Source of the DNA: AP-15 sp963845735
Lineage (GTDB): Bacteria; Pseudomonadota; Alphaproteobacteria; ATCC43930; CGMCC-115725
NCBI GenBank assembly: GCA_963845735.1
Contig: CAWJTR010000038.1
Location: 185,222 to 249,221 of the forward strand
Length of the DNA: 64,000 nucleotides
Direction: 5' to 3'
Both the position numbers and the translations under genes were made by a program. The first letter of the stretch is position 1; the number at the start of each line of letters is the position of its first letter. Positions 37,659 through 46,676 of the stretch are shown piece after piece. Under the pieces are notes generated by a model, which saw only the letters and a program-made list of their open reading frames with translations, searched no databases and had not been told where the DNA came from.

Positions 37659-38804
37659 TCACGTCTGGCGGTAGAAGCGGTTGGCATTGTCCCAGAAGAG
37701 TTTCTGCTGCGTGTGCGGCGTGAGGCTCTGCCAGGCGAGGATGTTCTCGATCGAATTTGGGAACTGGCATTCCGAATGCGGGTAGTCAGAGGCGTACATC
37801 AGCACGTCCTCACCGAGGAAGCCGCTCACCATCCGATACATTTCCTCCCCTTCCTGCCGCTCGATGCTGCAGAAATAGCGCCCGCTCTTCATATATTCAC
37901 TTGGCTTCATCTTCAATTCGGCGGTCGAGCCGACATAGCCGTACTGCTCGTCCATGCGCTTGCCCCAAAACGGTAGCCAGCCGAAGCCGCATTCGAGCGT
38001 GCCGAAGCGCAGTGAGGGATGACGGTCCAAAATGCCGCCGCCGATGAACGCCGCGACAAACCGCATTGCGCCCCACGGGTGCGACGCCAGCCGTCCCAGG
38101 AAGATGTTGTCCCACATGTCGTCGTGACCCGGGTAATAGGGCGGGTTCCAGGTCGAGCTGTGGTGCACGATCGGCAGGCCGTATTCGGCGGCGGTGCGCC
38201 AGATCGGGTCGAGGCTCGGGTGATCGACCGGGATTTTGTCGACCTGCGGCTTGACCGCGACGGCCCACTTCGATTTCCCCCATTTCCTGATTTCCTCGAC
38301 CGCGCTGTCGACATCGCGCGTCGAGGCGACGATCGGTCCCTTCAGCCGGTCCGGATACTGCCCGCAGAAATGCGCCATGTGGCGATGGAAGGCGCGGATC
38401 ATGCCGGTTTCGAGCGAGACGTCGTCGACGCCGATCAGGCTCGACCAGCCGCCGGGCACGAGGAAATGCACGTCAGTCCCCTCGTCGTCCATGTCGGCGA
38501 CGCGGTTGGCGGCGTTATCGTCCTGCACGCCGGGACGGGGCACCTTCGCGCCCATCCACACCGTGTCGCGGCCGCTGTGGTCGGGCCGCGGCGCCGCCTC
38601 GCCGAGCACCCGGCGATAGAATTGCGGCCGGATGCGATAGCCGTGCAAGGCGCCTTGATATTCGGCCGATTGCCGCATCGGCGTGCGGTAGGGTTCCAGT
38701 TCCTTGAGGCGCGGGCGGAAGTCGGGATCGACATAGCGCTCGATGACTTCCGCCGCCGGCAATACATGCGTATCGGTGTCGAATACCTTGAAGCCGTTTT
38801 TCAT
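37659..38804 (-). CDS. Amidohydrolase-2 family metal-dependent hydrolase or decarboxylase
   Basis: A 381-residue TIM-barrel enzyme, full length. The N-terminal metal site is VFDTDTHVLPA, where many family members have DxHxxP or DxHxxE; HVLPA suggests a TDTH variant. The barrel His is in LPIVHHSSTW, and the C-terminal Asp is in YASDYPHSECQFP. The C-terminal NANRFYR is family-typical. Members hydrolyse amides or decarboxylate aromatic acids; the substrate is unknown. RBS AAAGGAG lies 7 bases before the ATG. It is an intact homologue of the gene broken at 32-34 kb. Confidence 0.9.
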   Translation of the reverse strand: MKNGFKVFDTDTHVLPAAEVIERYVDPDFRPRLKELEPYRTPMRQSAEYQGALHGYRIRPQFYRRVLGEAAPRPDHSGRDTVWMGAKVPRPGVQDDNAANRVADMDDEGTDVHFLVPGGWSSLIGVDDVSLETGMIRAFHRHMAHFCGQYPDRLKGPIVASTRDVDSAVEEIRKWGKSKWAVAVKPQVDKIPVDHPSLDPIWRTAAEYGLPIVHHSSTWNPPYYPGHDDMWDNIFLGRLASHPWGAMRFVAAFIGGGILDRHPSLRFGTLECGFGWLPFWGKRMDEQYGYVGSTAELKMKPSEYMKSGRYFCSIERQEGEEMYRMVSGFLGEDVLMYASDYPHSECQFPNSIENILAWQSLTPHTQQKLFWDNANRFYRQT

Positions 38805-39088
38805 TCTCCGTCTCCTTTGCGCTTTTCAGCTCGGTAGTCCTCAAGCAGGTTATCCGGCGATTATAGCGCAGAACCCGAAGCGCATGCCTCTCTCCCGCAG
38901 CGTGCCCCAAGAGAAGCGATTGACGCCGAGCGTTCCTCCCGGGTCGAGGACCAAACCCGAGTGACCGACGCGAGGCAGCAGATTCCGATGCGGCATCGAT
39001 CCGAATGCGCTGGATCTTTGAAAGCTATGGCCGCTTAAGGCGCAAACTGCGCGTTCAGGGCGGCCGGGCCGAACTCCCGGGTCGGGTG

Positions 39089-40678
39089 GAGGGTGTGTGA
39101 AAACGCCCTAACGTGATAGTTTAGTGTCCTGCTATTGGGGGATGGCGGGATGAAACGTTTCGTGGAAGGCGAGGACCGGCTTCAGGCAGCGTTGCTGCCT
39201 CACTGCCTGGATGACTACGTGACTGAGAACAACCCGGTCCGGGTGATTGAAGCGTTTATCAACGAACTGGATCTGGCGACACTGGGCTTCGACGGTGTCG
39301 TTCCCGAGACCACCGGGCGGCCGGCTTACCATCCGGCGACGCTGCTGAAGATCTATCTCTACGGCTATCTCAACCGCATCGCGTCGAGCCGGCGCCTGGA
39401 GCGAGAGACCCAGCGTAACATCGAACTGATGTGGCTGACCGGGCGCCTCATGCCGGATTTCAAGACCATCGCCGATTTTCGCAAGGACAACGGACCAGCG
39501 ATCAGGGCGACCTGCCGCCAGTTCGTCATGCTTTGCCGACGGCTGGACTTGTTCTCCGAGACCGTGATCGCGATCGATGGTAGCCGGTTCAAGGCCGTGA
39601 ACACTCGGGACAAGAACTACACGCATGGTGCGATCCAGCGTCGTATGGAGCAGGTCGAAGCCAGTATCGCACGCTACTTATCGGCCCTGGACACCGCCGA
39701 TCGGCAAGAGGGCGAGGTCGCCGAAGCCAAATCGATGCGGCTAAAGGACAAGCTCGCCCGCCTTAAGCAACAGATGCAGCACCTGCAAGAGATGGAGATC
39801 GCCGTTCAGGCCGCGCCGGATCGGCAGATCTCGCTGACCGATCCAGATGCTCGCGCAATGGCGACCAGCGGCAAAGGCACCGGCATTGTCGGCTACAATG
39901 TGCAGACCGCCGTCGACGTCGAGCACCACCTGATCGTGGCGCACGAGGTGACCAATCTCGGCCATGACCGAACCCAACTCGTACCGATGGCGCTCAAGGC
40001 ACAGGAGGCGACCGGAAACGAGGAGATCACGGTGCTGGCCGATCGGGGCTATTTCAACGGCGACCAGGTATTGGCCCGCGAGAACACCGGCGTGCTGCCC
40101 TTTATACCAAAGACATTGACATCAAGCAGCGCCAAGCGCGGCCTCTTCACCAGGCAGGATTTCGTCTACGATGCCGAGAACGACCATTACACCTGCCCGG
40201 CCGGCGAACACCTGACCAGAGGGCTTGTCCGATCGGACCGCCGCGGCGACATCGACCAGTACCGCCATCTGACCGCTTGCTTCACCTGTCCTCTGAAGCC
40301 CAAATGTACGCCGGACAAGCTAAAGCGGATCAAGCGCTGGAAACACGAACATGTCCTCGACGCGATGCAAACCCGGCTCGATCGGATGCCAGAGGCCATG
40401 GGCGTGCGCCGGCAGACCGTCGAGCACCCGTTCGGCACCATCAAGGCCTGGATGGGCTCGACCCACTTCTTGACCCGCACCCTTGAAGCGGGTCAGCACC
40501 GAAATGAGCCTCCACGTCCTGGCCTACAACATCAAGCGGGTAATCGCGATCATTGGCGTCGGACCGCTGCTGCAGGCGATCCGGGCCTGAGTGCCTGGAT
40601 CGGCTCGCAGACCCCCGCCACAATCTGACTGCGGAGGCCGGCCCACCGTCCTCTGCAAATGCGTTTTTCCACGGCCTC
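39089..40678 (+). mobile_element. IS1182-family insertion sequence
   Basis: The element is 1590 bp with imperfect inverted ends (GAGGGTGTGTGAAAACGC and, complemented, GAGGCCGTGGAAAAACGC) and a perfect GGTG duplication at 39085-39088 and 40679-40682. It contains one transposase gene. Its ends resemble those of the MITE at 3159-3307. Confidence 0.9.
39135..40628 (+). pseudogene. IS1182-family transposase with a C-terminal frameshift
   Basis: About 445 residues read normally: FVEGEDRLQAALLPHCLDDY, YHPATLLKIYLYGYLNRIAS and SRRLERETQRNIELMWLTGR near the N-terminus. The DDE region follows (VIAIDGSRFKAVN, GIVGYNVQTAVD, VLADRGYFNG) with the cysteine cluster CFTCPLKPKC, and the last Glu in VEHPFGTIKAWMG. 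One extra T at about 40482-40484 shifts the frame after FLTRTL; corrected, it would read KRVSTEMSLHVLAYNIKR and stop at 40590. The catalytic residues all precede the shift. The likely start is the ATG at 39150. Confidence 0.88.
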
Positions 40679-40837
40679 GGTGGATACCTGCCCTTGGCAC
40701 CCGGGGTTTCCACCGTCCGCTATCCGATCCCTCAACGGACCTTCAAGTACGTTGCCACGGCTCAGAGCGTGACGGACGAGACGTGCCAAAAACGGACATA
40801 GCTGGACCTGGTTACTTTGCATGGCCGCGTCGCATCG

Positions 40838-42048
40838 ATGGCGAATCCGTGGATTCACTACTCTGTCGAAGAGGACCGCTTGAAGAACATTAGTGATACT
40901 GAGGCATATAATGTGTACGACTTTGTGTTCAGCAAGGCCGTACGATCCCTTTCGAACGTCATCGGCGTGAAGAAGATCACGCAACCTTTTTGGGATCGAT
41001 GGCGCGCATTCAATATTGGCGATGAAACGATTTTTCGATTTCCGGACGGCATCGGAACCATCGACAACTAGCCGTTTGCCGCAAGCAAGATCGTCGACGA
41101 CGGGATCGCCACTTTCGAGCGCAGCCGCGCTATGCTTTCGCCGAACGACGTCATCTTTACCTAGCGCGGTTTGTCCTATCTCTACCACATGGCCCAATGG
41201 GGGTCGCTGCCGATCGCCCCGGAGAAGCTGCGCCGTTACCCGGCGTGTCGCGACCTCTATGTCGAAGCCGAGACGCTCGCCCAGGGCGATCGCTACCGGC
41301 ACCTCGATATTCCGTGGAAGTTGGGCACGATCTCCGGCAACCCTGCACTGCCGGCTGGCGGCGACCGCCCCGCGCCAGTCGTGATCACTATTCACGGCAT
41401 TGACGGCTGCAAAGAGGAACATCCGGCACCGAGCTTCGCCTGCAAGAGGCCGGGCTTGCCGTCCTCGGCATCGATGGGCCTGGTGAGGGCGAAGCCCTCC
41501 TTTCCAACCAAATCATCTGGTCCGATGATTTTTTTCATGATCGTCAGGCGGGCAGTCGACGTTCTCCAAGTTCGTGCTGGCGTCGACACGGAACGCACCG
41601 GCCTTTTCGGGATCAGCATCGGCGGTATGTGGGGTTGCAGGCGGTGGCCGACCAGCGCGTGAAAGCACTCTACGATCTCGGCGGACCGATCAATACGAAG
41701 GCCGTCCCGCACCTGCCCTTTATACTCAAGACCAAAATGTGCCAGGTGATCGGCGCGCGCGACACGCATGCCATCGCAGAAGTGCTGGGCAAGAATTCGA
41801 CCGAGAGCGATGACATACTTTCCAAGGTCACGTGCCCCGTCCGCATGGCGCACGGGGCGCGCGACCGCGTCGTCAGCATCGCCGACAAGGAATGGCTGCG
41901 CGATCAATTAGTTCATCTCGGCAATGTGCCGCATGTGAGCTTGGCTATTTACGCGGATGGGGACCACTGCTGCACGGGGCATGCCGATAAGATAAGGGCA
42001 AACCTCGTTGCGTTTTTCCGCGAGCACCTTCAGGGAAGGGAACACTAG
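40838..42048 (+). pseudogene. Alpha/beta hydrolase (FrsA/pseudooxynicotine-hydrolase-like), multiply broken
   Basis: Pieces in different frames follow the order of a roughly 400-residue hydrolase with an N-terminal helical domain. They are NPWIHYSVEEDRLKNISDTE (stop at 41071), LYHMAQWGSLPIAPEKLRRY and PVVITIHGIDGCKEEH. Then come LAVLGIDGPGEGEALLSNQ in another frame, the nucleophile region FGISIGG near 41615, and MAHGARDRVVSIADKEWL with DGDHCCTGHADKI holding the late Asp and His. An in-frame stop and several frameshifts separate them, so it is a genuine pseudogene rather than one sequencing slip. Confidence 0.8.
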
Positions 42049-42050
42049 GT

Positions 42051-42662
42051 CTAAGTACTCGTCGCCCCGGCACGGCCACGGCGAATGAAGAAGCCGAGCA
42101 GGAATCCGGCGACCGCTCCCGCCGCGACGCCTCCCGCCGTAAAGGTCAGGGTTTTTCGCTCGATCGCGTTGATAATCGGGTTGTCCAGAAAATTCGTGCC
42201 GTCATGCAACGTAAGGACGGTCCACTGCCCGCCCTCTTTCAGGGCAGTCGCCGTCCATCTGGTCGGGATGTCGAAGCCGCGGCCGTCGGCGAGCTCGTAA
42301 CGCTCCTTGGCACTGCCGCGAGCGACCGCGAATGTGCCGGTGTAGATCTGCGAAGGCTCGTCGGCCTCCGCCTCCATATGGATGCGCGTGATCCTCAGGA
42401 TGTCGCGCGTGAAGAGCTGCTGGAAATAGGCATTCAGAGCTTCGAGATTTCTGAAGCTGTCCTGTTCGATCACGGTAGCGAGAAACGGCTTGTGCAGAAG
42501 AGTGTCCATGCTTGCGAGGTTGCGCGTGTTGATGGCGGTCAAAACGTCGGCCTTCAACTTCCGCAAGGCTTCCTGATCGGCTGTCCGGTCGGTGTCCTGT
42601 GCCGTCGCCGTGCTTATACCGAGCGCCATGAACAGCACGGCCGCAAGTGCGATGGCCTTCAA
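42051..42662 (-). CDS. Secreted SnoaL-like protein with C-terminal membrane anchor (last gene of the operon)
   Basis: About 203 residues from a TTG at 42662 preceded by AAAGGAG. A signal peptide (LKAIALAAVLFMALGISTATAQ) is followed by an NTF2/SnoaL-like cone: DVLTAINTRNLASMDTLLHKPF, LEALNAYFQQLFTRDILRITR and FDIPTRWTATALKEGGQWTV. The C-terminus has TLTFTAGGVAAGAVAGFLLGFF followed by Arg residues, a membrane anchor with its basic side in the cytoplasm. Its role in the pathway is unknown; SnoaL-like folds bind small hydrophobic molecules. It lies 13 bases after the PAP2 gene. Confidence 0.75.
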   Translation of the reverse strand: MKAIALAAVLFMALGISTATAQDTDRTADQEALRKLKADVLTAINTRNLASMDTLLHKPFLATVIEQDSFRNLEALNAYFQQLFTRDILRITRIHMEAEADEPSQIYTGTFAVARGSAKERYELADGRGFDIPTRWTATALKEGGQWTVLTLHDGTNFLDNPIINAIERKTLTFTAGGVAAGAVAGFLLGFFIRRGRAGATST

Positions 42663-42675
42663 GATCCAACTCCTT

Positions 42676-43326
42676 TTATCGTGAAACTTCGGGCAATTGG
42701 ACGCGTGCCGGCGCTTTAGCGTGCGCCACAGCGCGCACCGCGAACGCGACCGCAAGGCCCAAGGCTACGTCGAGCAGCTGATGGCGGTGGGTTAGCACGG
42801 TCGAAGCGCAGACCAGGACCAGCCACAGCCCGTAGCCGATTTGCAACCGCGGCGTCGCGACGTCGATCATGGCGAGCAGAATCGATGCGGTGTAAATCAC
42901 GTGGAACGACGGCACCGCGTTGAAATGGCCGTCGATCGAATAGATAGCGTCGTACAGCGGCTGCCATATTCCGGCATCGCTGCGATCGACAAAGCCGATC
43001 TCGCTTGGCAGGCACAGGAAGACGAGACCGCCGCCGAGGCTCGCGACCACGAGCCGCCGTACGAGCTGGCCGAGCTCGCGGGCGTTGAGCTGGAGCGGCG
43101 GCATGACGAACAGCACAAACATCGACAGATAGGGGATGATCATGAACGGCCAGAACGGGATCGCCAGTTCGAAGCCGGCATAGGGATGCAAACGTTGCTC
43201 CCGCATGCCGGCGATCGCCGAGCCGCCGAGGTAGATCGGAAAGAATACCAACGACACGATCAGCGCGCCGGTGATCCCGGCAGACAATCGTTCCCGCGTC
43301 GGCCAGGCGAGGGGGCGGCCGGTCAT
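42676..43326 (-). CDS. PAP2-superfamily phosphatase, integral membrane
   Basis: A 216-residue membrane protein with about five or six hydrophobic helices. The PAP2 signature is visible as NAVPSFHVIYTASILLA (PSxH) and STVLTHRHQLLDVALGL (late His and Asp), while the first KxxxxxxRP motif is weak. The family dephosphorylates lipid phosphates or transfers phosphoryl-linked groups. Its ATG overlaps the corrected stop of the desaturase (ATGA at 43323-43326), so it is coupled. In the operon it may process a lipid-phosphate intermediate. Confidence 0.85.
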   Translation of the reverse strand: MTGRPLAWPTRERLSAGITGALIVSLVFFPIYLGGSAIAGMREQRLHPYAGFELAIPFWPFMIIPYLSMFVLFVMPPLQLNARELGQLVRRLVVASLGGGLVFLCLPSEIGFVDRSDAGIWQPLYDAIYSIDGHFNAVPSFHVIYTASILLAMIDVATPRLQIGYGLWLVLVCASTVLTHRHQLLDVALGLAVAFAVRAVAHAKAPARVQLPEVSR

Positions 43327-44316
43327 CGTGCGGCTCCGACGGATCGCTGCAGCACGAGCCGAGACGGGGTCTCAGGGTCGCTCTGCGCGGGCGCCGCCTG
43401 CGCCCCGCCCCATAACGACACATAAATCGACCAGAACGAAGGACTGGGGTCTCCGGTCCGCACGAAACGCGGCAGCTGGATCCACGGGATGGTGGGCCGG
43501 CGGTGGTGCACAAGGTGGAAGTTGTAATTTAGGAAGATCGCCTGGGAGATCCGCCAGAAACGCAGAATTCCATGCGCCTTCGCGAACGTCGCGCGGGCTC
43601 CAGGCGTGATCGGTGTATTGCAGAGAGCTCCAATTGAGACCGAACGCCCAGTAACAGGCGAGCCAGCCGATCCAGTGGAGGTCGAGTGCGCGCCACAGCG
43701 AGACCTGGAAGACGAGCGTGGACAGCGCCTCGGGCCACACTCGTGCGATCGGCTCGGCCGATATGTCGCGCACGAATTCCTGGAAGCCCCACCATTTGGC
43801 CGGACCGTTCTGAAAGACGCGGCTGCGGAACGCGGACGGGCACAGGACATAGACGATGCCGGAGACCGGTATGATGGCCCAGTAAAATCCGGTAAGCAGG
43901 CAGTAGATCCAGTAGGTTTTCAGCCAGCGCGACTGCTGCGGCAGATAATAGTCGTAGAGCTCGAGATCGGAACGGTTGCGGCGGTGGTGTCCAAAATGAC
44001 TGATACGTTGGATCGTGAAGGCGGTCGGGAAGAACGCAGCGAATAGCACGCCGGCGCCGTCGTTGACTCGGCGGTTTTCGTGAAACGAACCATGCACGCA
44101 TTCGTGCAGCAGTGAAAAGTTCGTGTTATTGGCGAACGAGAATACGAAGGCTGCACCGAAGGCAAGCGTCCAGTGCGGCGCGTGACTGGCAATCCAGAGG
44201 CAGGCAATCGCGACCGCGGCGCTGACCACCGCGATTACGAGGTTGAGCCTGGACAGGATCGCCAAAGGCTCGCCGGGGGCCGTGCGCTCGCCCCGGACCA
44301 GGTCAGTCATCGCCAC
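43323..44316 (-). pseudogene. Fatty-acid desaturase/hydroxylase, single-base frameshift
   Basis: A membrane diiron desaturase. Histidine boxes 1 (HECVH, residues 71-75) and 2 (HFGHH, about 107-111) lie in the first frame. At about 43566 one extra T shifts the frame before RFWRISQAIFLNYN, and the third box HLVHH appears only in the corrected frame, which stops at 43323. The uncorrected frame runs to 43372 without the third box. Corrected, it is about 330 residues, a normal length. It overlaps the start of PAP2 and the end of the upstream membrane gene, so the operon structure supports the corrected reading. Confidence 0.85.
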
Positions 44317-44998
44317 CTCCGGCCGCGGTCTCGATGCTGCGCTTAGCGCGCCCGTCCCACCGCGTGAACGGCTTGACCATGCGCCCGGCGGGCAACATCT
44401 GGTTTGCCGCGAGCTCGGCGCCGGCGGCGAGCCCCGAGCGCGCTCCCATCATGGCGTTCGGACCGACGAGCGCCGGCGCGATGTCGATGCGGTATGTGCC
44501 GTCCGGCGCGATCATGGCAGCGTGCCCGACGAGGCCGGCCCCGACGCCGATGACGGCGCCGGCTGCCACGATCACGAGCGGGCGGTCGAACGCGAGCGAC
44601 CCCGGTGACCAGTAAACAAGCGGACTCACCCGGCCGCCCCAGAGAAAGATCCACAATGCATAAAGACCCGGCACGAGCCGCAACATCTCTTCGAGCCAGG
44701 GCAGCCGATTGAATACGACCTGCCATTGATAGGTGAACCACCAGACCCTATAGGCGCGCGTCTGCTGCGTCAGCGCGCGGCCGTGAGGCGCCCCGAACAC
44801 GAGCAGCGTCACACGGCACACGATCGGCGGCAGCAGGTAGAGCCAGACGAGCGACCACAGGATGACGGCCGCCGGCGAGGTCGCCTGCCACGTAACGAAG
44901 ACGGCGCCGGCAAGAAGCTGCGCCAGCGGCAGATAATTGAGAGCGAGCGTATAGCCCGTGATCCGGGGGCGCTCGCTTGCACGCTCAGCGGCGGTCAT
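44303..44998 (-). CDS. Membrane protein with hexapeptide-like (LbH) C-terminal repeats
   Basis: About 231 residues, with an alternative start at 45013. Two hydrophobic helices (YLPLAQLLAGAVFVTW and AVILWSLVWLYLLPPIV) and a WIFLWG segment are followed by repeats of the I-G-x-G-A type: AGAVIGVGAGLVGHAAMI, then RIDIAPALVGPNAMMGARSGLAAGAELAANQ. This resembles the membrane-linked left-handed beta-helix region found in acyltransferases and at the C-terminus of some peptide synthetases. I suggest an acyl-transfer or assembly role, with low certainty. It overlaps the AurF-like gene by 14 bases and the desaturase by 14. Confidence 0.65.
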   Translation of the reverse strand: MTAAERASERPRITGYTLALNYLPLAQLLAGAVFVTWQATSPAAVILWSLVWLYLLPPIVCRVTLLVFGAPHGRALTQQTRAYRVWWFTYQWQVVFNRLPWLEEMLRLVPGLYALWIFLWGGRVSPLVYWSPGSLAFDRPLVIVAAGAVIGVGAGLVGHAAMIAPDGTYRIDIAPALVGPNAMMGARSGLAAGAELAANQMLPAGRMVKPFTRWDGRAKRSIETAAGGGDD

Positions 44999-45947
44999 AT
45001 CCGACCATCGCATCGGGCAGGCCTGCGAGTTCACGAGTGCCGTCGAACACGCCGAAAGTGAGCGGCATGGCCTTGCGATTGAACAGGCTCGTCTGGTACT
45101 GCCGGTCGTTCCCAAGCGCCAGCACCGCCTCCACCATTGCCTCCTCGTGCCAGGCAAGCTCGGGCATCTGGCGGGTGAGCTCGCGAACGACCTTTACGCC
45201 AGAGCCGGCCCGTGTCGGCCGCGTGATCGGACCGAGCATCGCTCTGAACAGCCTGGCATTGAGCACGCGTTTTGTCCTGCCGGTTTGCTTGAGGCACAAA
45301 TCGACAAGGATGCCGTCGATCTGAAGGTGCCGCATCTCGTCCTTCATGTGCTCGCGATGGACCGAGGCGAAACTCGGCTCGATCTCGCCGAGCGTTTCGG
45401 TCACCGGATTGCGGGTCATATCGCGAGCGAGCGCGGTCGAGGATTCCTCCATTGCCATCAGGTACCAGAGCGCGAAGGCGAGTTGGCCGGCCGCAAGGCC
45501 GGCCGCCGCGAACAGCGCGCGCGACGCCCACGACAGGTTGGAGAAGTGGCGGTCCCTGCCTTCGTAGAGGGCCGGGAAGCAGGCGTGGTTGAGCGCGGCG
45601 AAGTGACCATAATGCTTCTTCTCCTCCGCAATCATGGTGTCGATGCAGCGCACCAGCGTCGGGCTGTCGGTGACGTTCGGGTGGCGCGAGAGCGGCCACA
45701 GTAGGCGCTCCACCAGATCCGCCTCGAGCATCATGATGTATTCGTTGATGCGCACACCGAAGAGCTGGTTATAGCGCAGCCGATGCTCGCGATGGAGGTT
45801 GTTGTAGAGCGGCGTGTAGTAGAGCTGTGTGTATTGTTCGGGCACAAACGGCTTTCCGAGGTCGATGCGCCCGATGGGCGCAGATTTCATGCGTCGCGCG
45901 GGGTCGCTCGCCAGCTGCTCGATGGTTGCGGGCTCGAGCCAGCGCAT
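44985..45947 (-). CDS. AurF-like diiron N-oxygenase
   Basis: A 320-residue protein of the p-aminobenzoate N-oxygenase (AurF) family, ferritin-like diiron enzymes that oxidise amines to hydroxylamines, nitroso or nitro groups. Ligand-bearing helices are visible: YIMMLEADLVERL (about residue 75), IAEEKKHYGHF (about 107-117), LMAMEESSTAL, and EIEPSFASVHREHMKDEMRHLQID with its E, H and E-x-x-H ligands. The ATG lies 2 bases after the upstream stop. In this cluster it suggests N-oxidation of an amine precursor; some relatives act on other substrates, so the reaction is inferred. Confidence 0.85.
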   Translation of the reverse strand: MRWLEPATIEQLASDPARRMKSAPIGRIDLGKPFVPEQYTQLYYTPLYNNLHREHRLRYNQLFGVRINEYIMMLEADLVERLLWPLSRHPNVTDSPTLVRCIDTMIAEEKKHYGHFAALNHACFPALYEGRDRHFSNLSWASRALFAAAGLAAGQLAFALWYLMAMEESSTALARDMTRNPVTETLGEIEPSFASVHREHMKDEMRHLQIDGILVDLCLKQTGRTKRVLNARLFRAMLGPITRPTRAGSGVKVVRELTRQMPELAWHEEAMVEAVLALGNDRQYQTSLFNRKAMPLTFGVFDGTRELAGLPDAMVGYDRR

Positions 45948-45949
45948 TG

Positions 45950-46624
45950 TTACTCTCCGGCCCGCGGCGGCACGGGGCGACAGCCGTGATGCCCATGCCG
46001 CAAAAAGGATTGGATGACATAGCCGAGGGTCGGCAGCGTAGCGGTCAAGGTCACAAGCCCGCTTCCCGCCGCAAGCGCGCGCGCCGGGTTGGGGTCGGTC
46101 AGCAGATAACCCTCGGCAAACTTGAGGCCCGCTCCGTGGATCAGGCCGAAACCGCCGAAAAACCAATGCGCGTAGTCGCCGGCGATCGTCGGCGCGCCGC
46201 GTCCATTCGCCCATGGCTGATTGTAGACCTTCAGGATTCCGGCCCGGATCGCCGCCGCGTCGTAAAGCCAGTTGACGCCGCCGAGAATGCAGCCGGCCAG
46301 CATCCCCGTCCGGATAACGTCGACCGGGGTGGGGTGGGCGGCGGGCGTGCCGAGAACGGGCAGCACCAGCAACGCGGTCGCGCTGCCGAACACGAATCCG
46401 TGATGCGGCCTGAAGCGCCCGAGCCTAAGGCGCGTGTCGAACTCCCAGACACCCAGAATATTCGTACCGATCGCTGGCACGATATAGGCATGAGCGATCG
46501 GCACCAGCACCGCGATCGTAGCAAGTGCTGCGTTTCCGTCGTAATGACGCCACCACAGCCAAATGCCGAGCGGCGTGAGCACTGCCGGCGCGACGTATTG
46601 ATAGGCTTCGAACGCGCGTCTCAT
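45950..46624 (-). CDS. Integral membrane protein, function unknown
   Basis: About 224 residues from the ATG at 46624 (an upstream in-frame ATG at 46699 overlaps the preceding gene). It has several hydrophobic segments (YVAPAVLTPLGIWLWW, AALATIAVLVPIAHAYIVPAI, GFVFGSATALLVLPVLG, TGMLAGCILGGVNWLYDAAAI) with little else. I recognise no family. It could bind or export a lipid intermediate. The 52-base gap before it, the largest within the rear of the operon, contains a small CCCC-GAAA-GGGG hairpin at about 46647-46660. Confidence 0.7.
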   Translation of the reverse strand: MRRAFEAYQYVAPAVLTPLGIWLWWRHYDGNAALATIAVLVPIAHAYIVPAIGTNILGVWEFDTRLRLGRFRPHHGFVFGSATALLVLPVLGTPAAHPTPVDVIRTGMLAGCILGGVNWLYDAAAIRAGILKVYNQPWANGRGAPTIAGDYAHWFFGGFGLIHGAGLKFAEGYLLTDPNPARALAAGSGLVTLTATLPTLGYVIQSFLRHGHHGCRPVPPRAGE

Positions 46625-46676
46625 GGGCGGCGTTTCTCCAGCCTTCCGCCCCTTTCGGGGAGGGTCGGAGCTATCC

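Noticed and set aside
38019..38837. Plus-strand open frame of 272 codons
   Set aside because: Antisense to the amidohydrolase, whose motifs and ribosome site fix the true strand.
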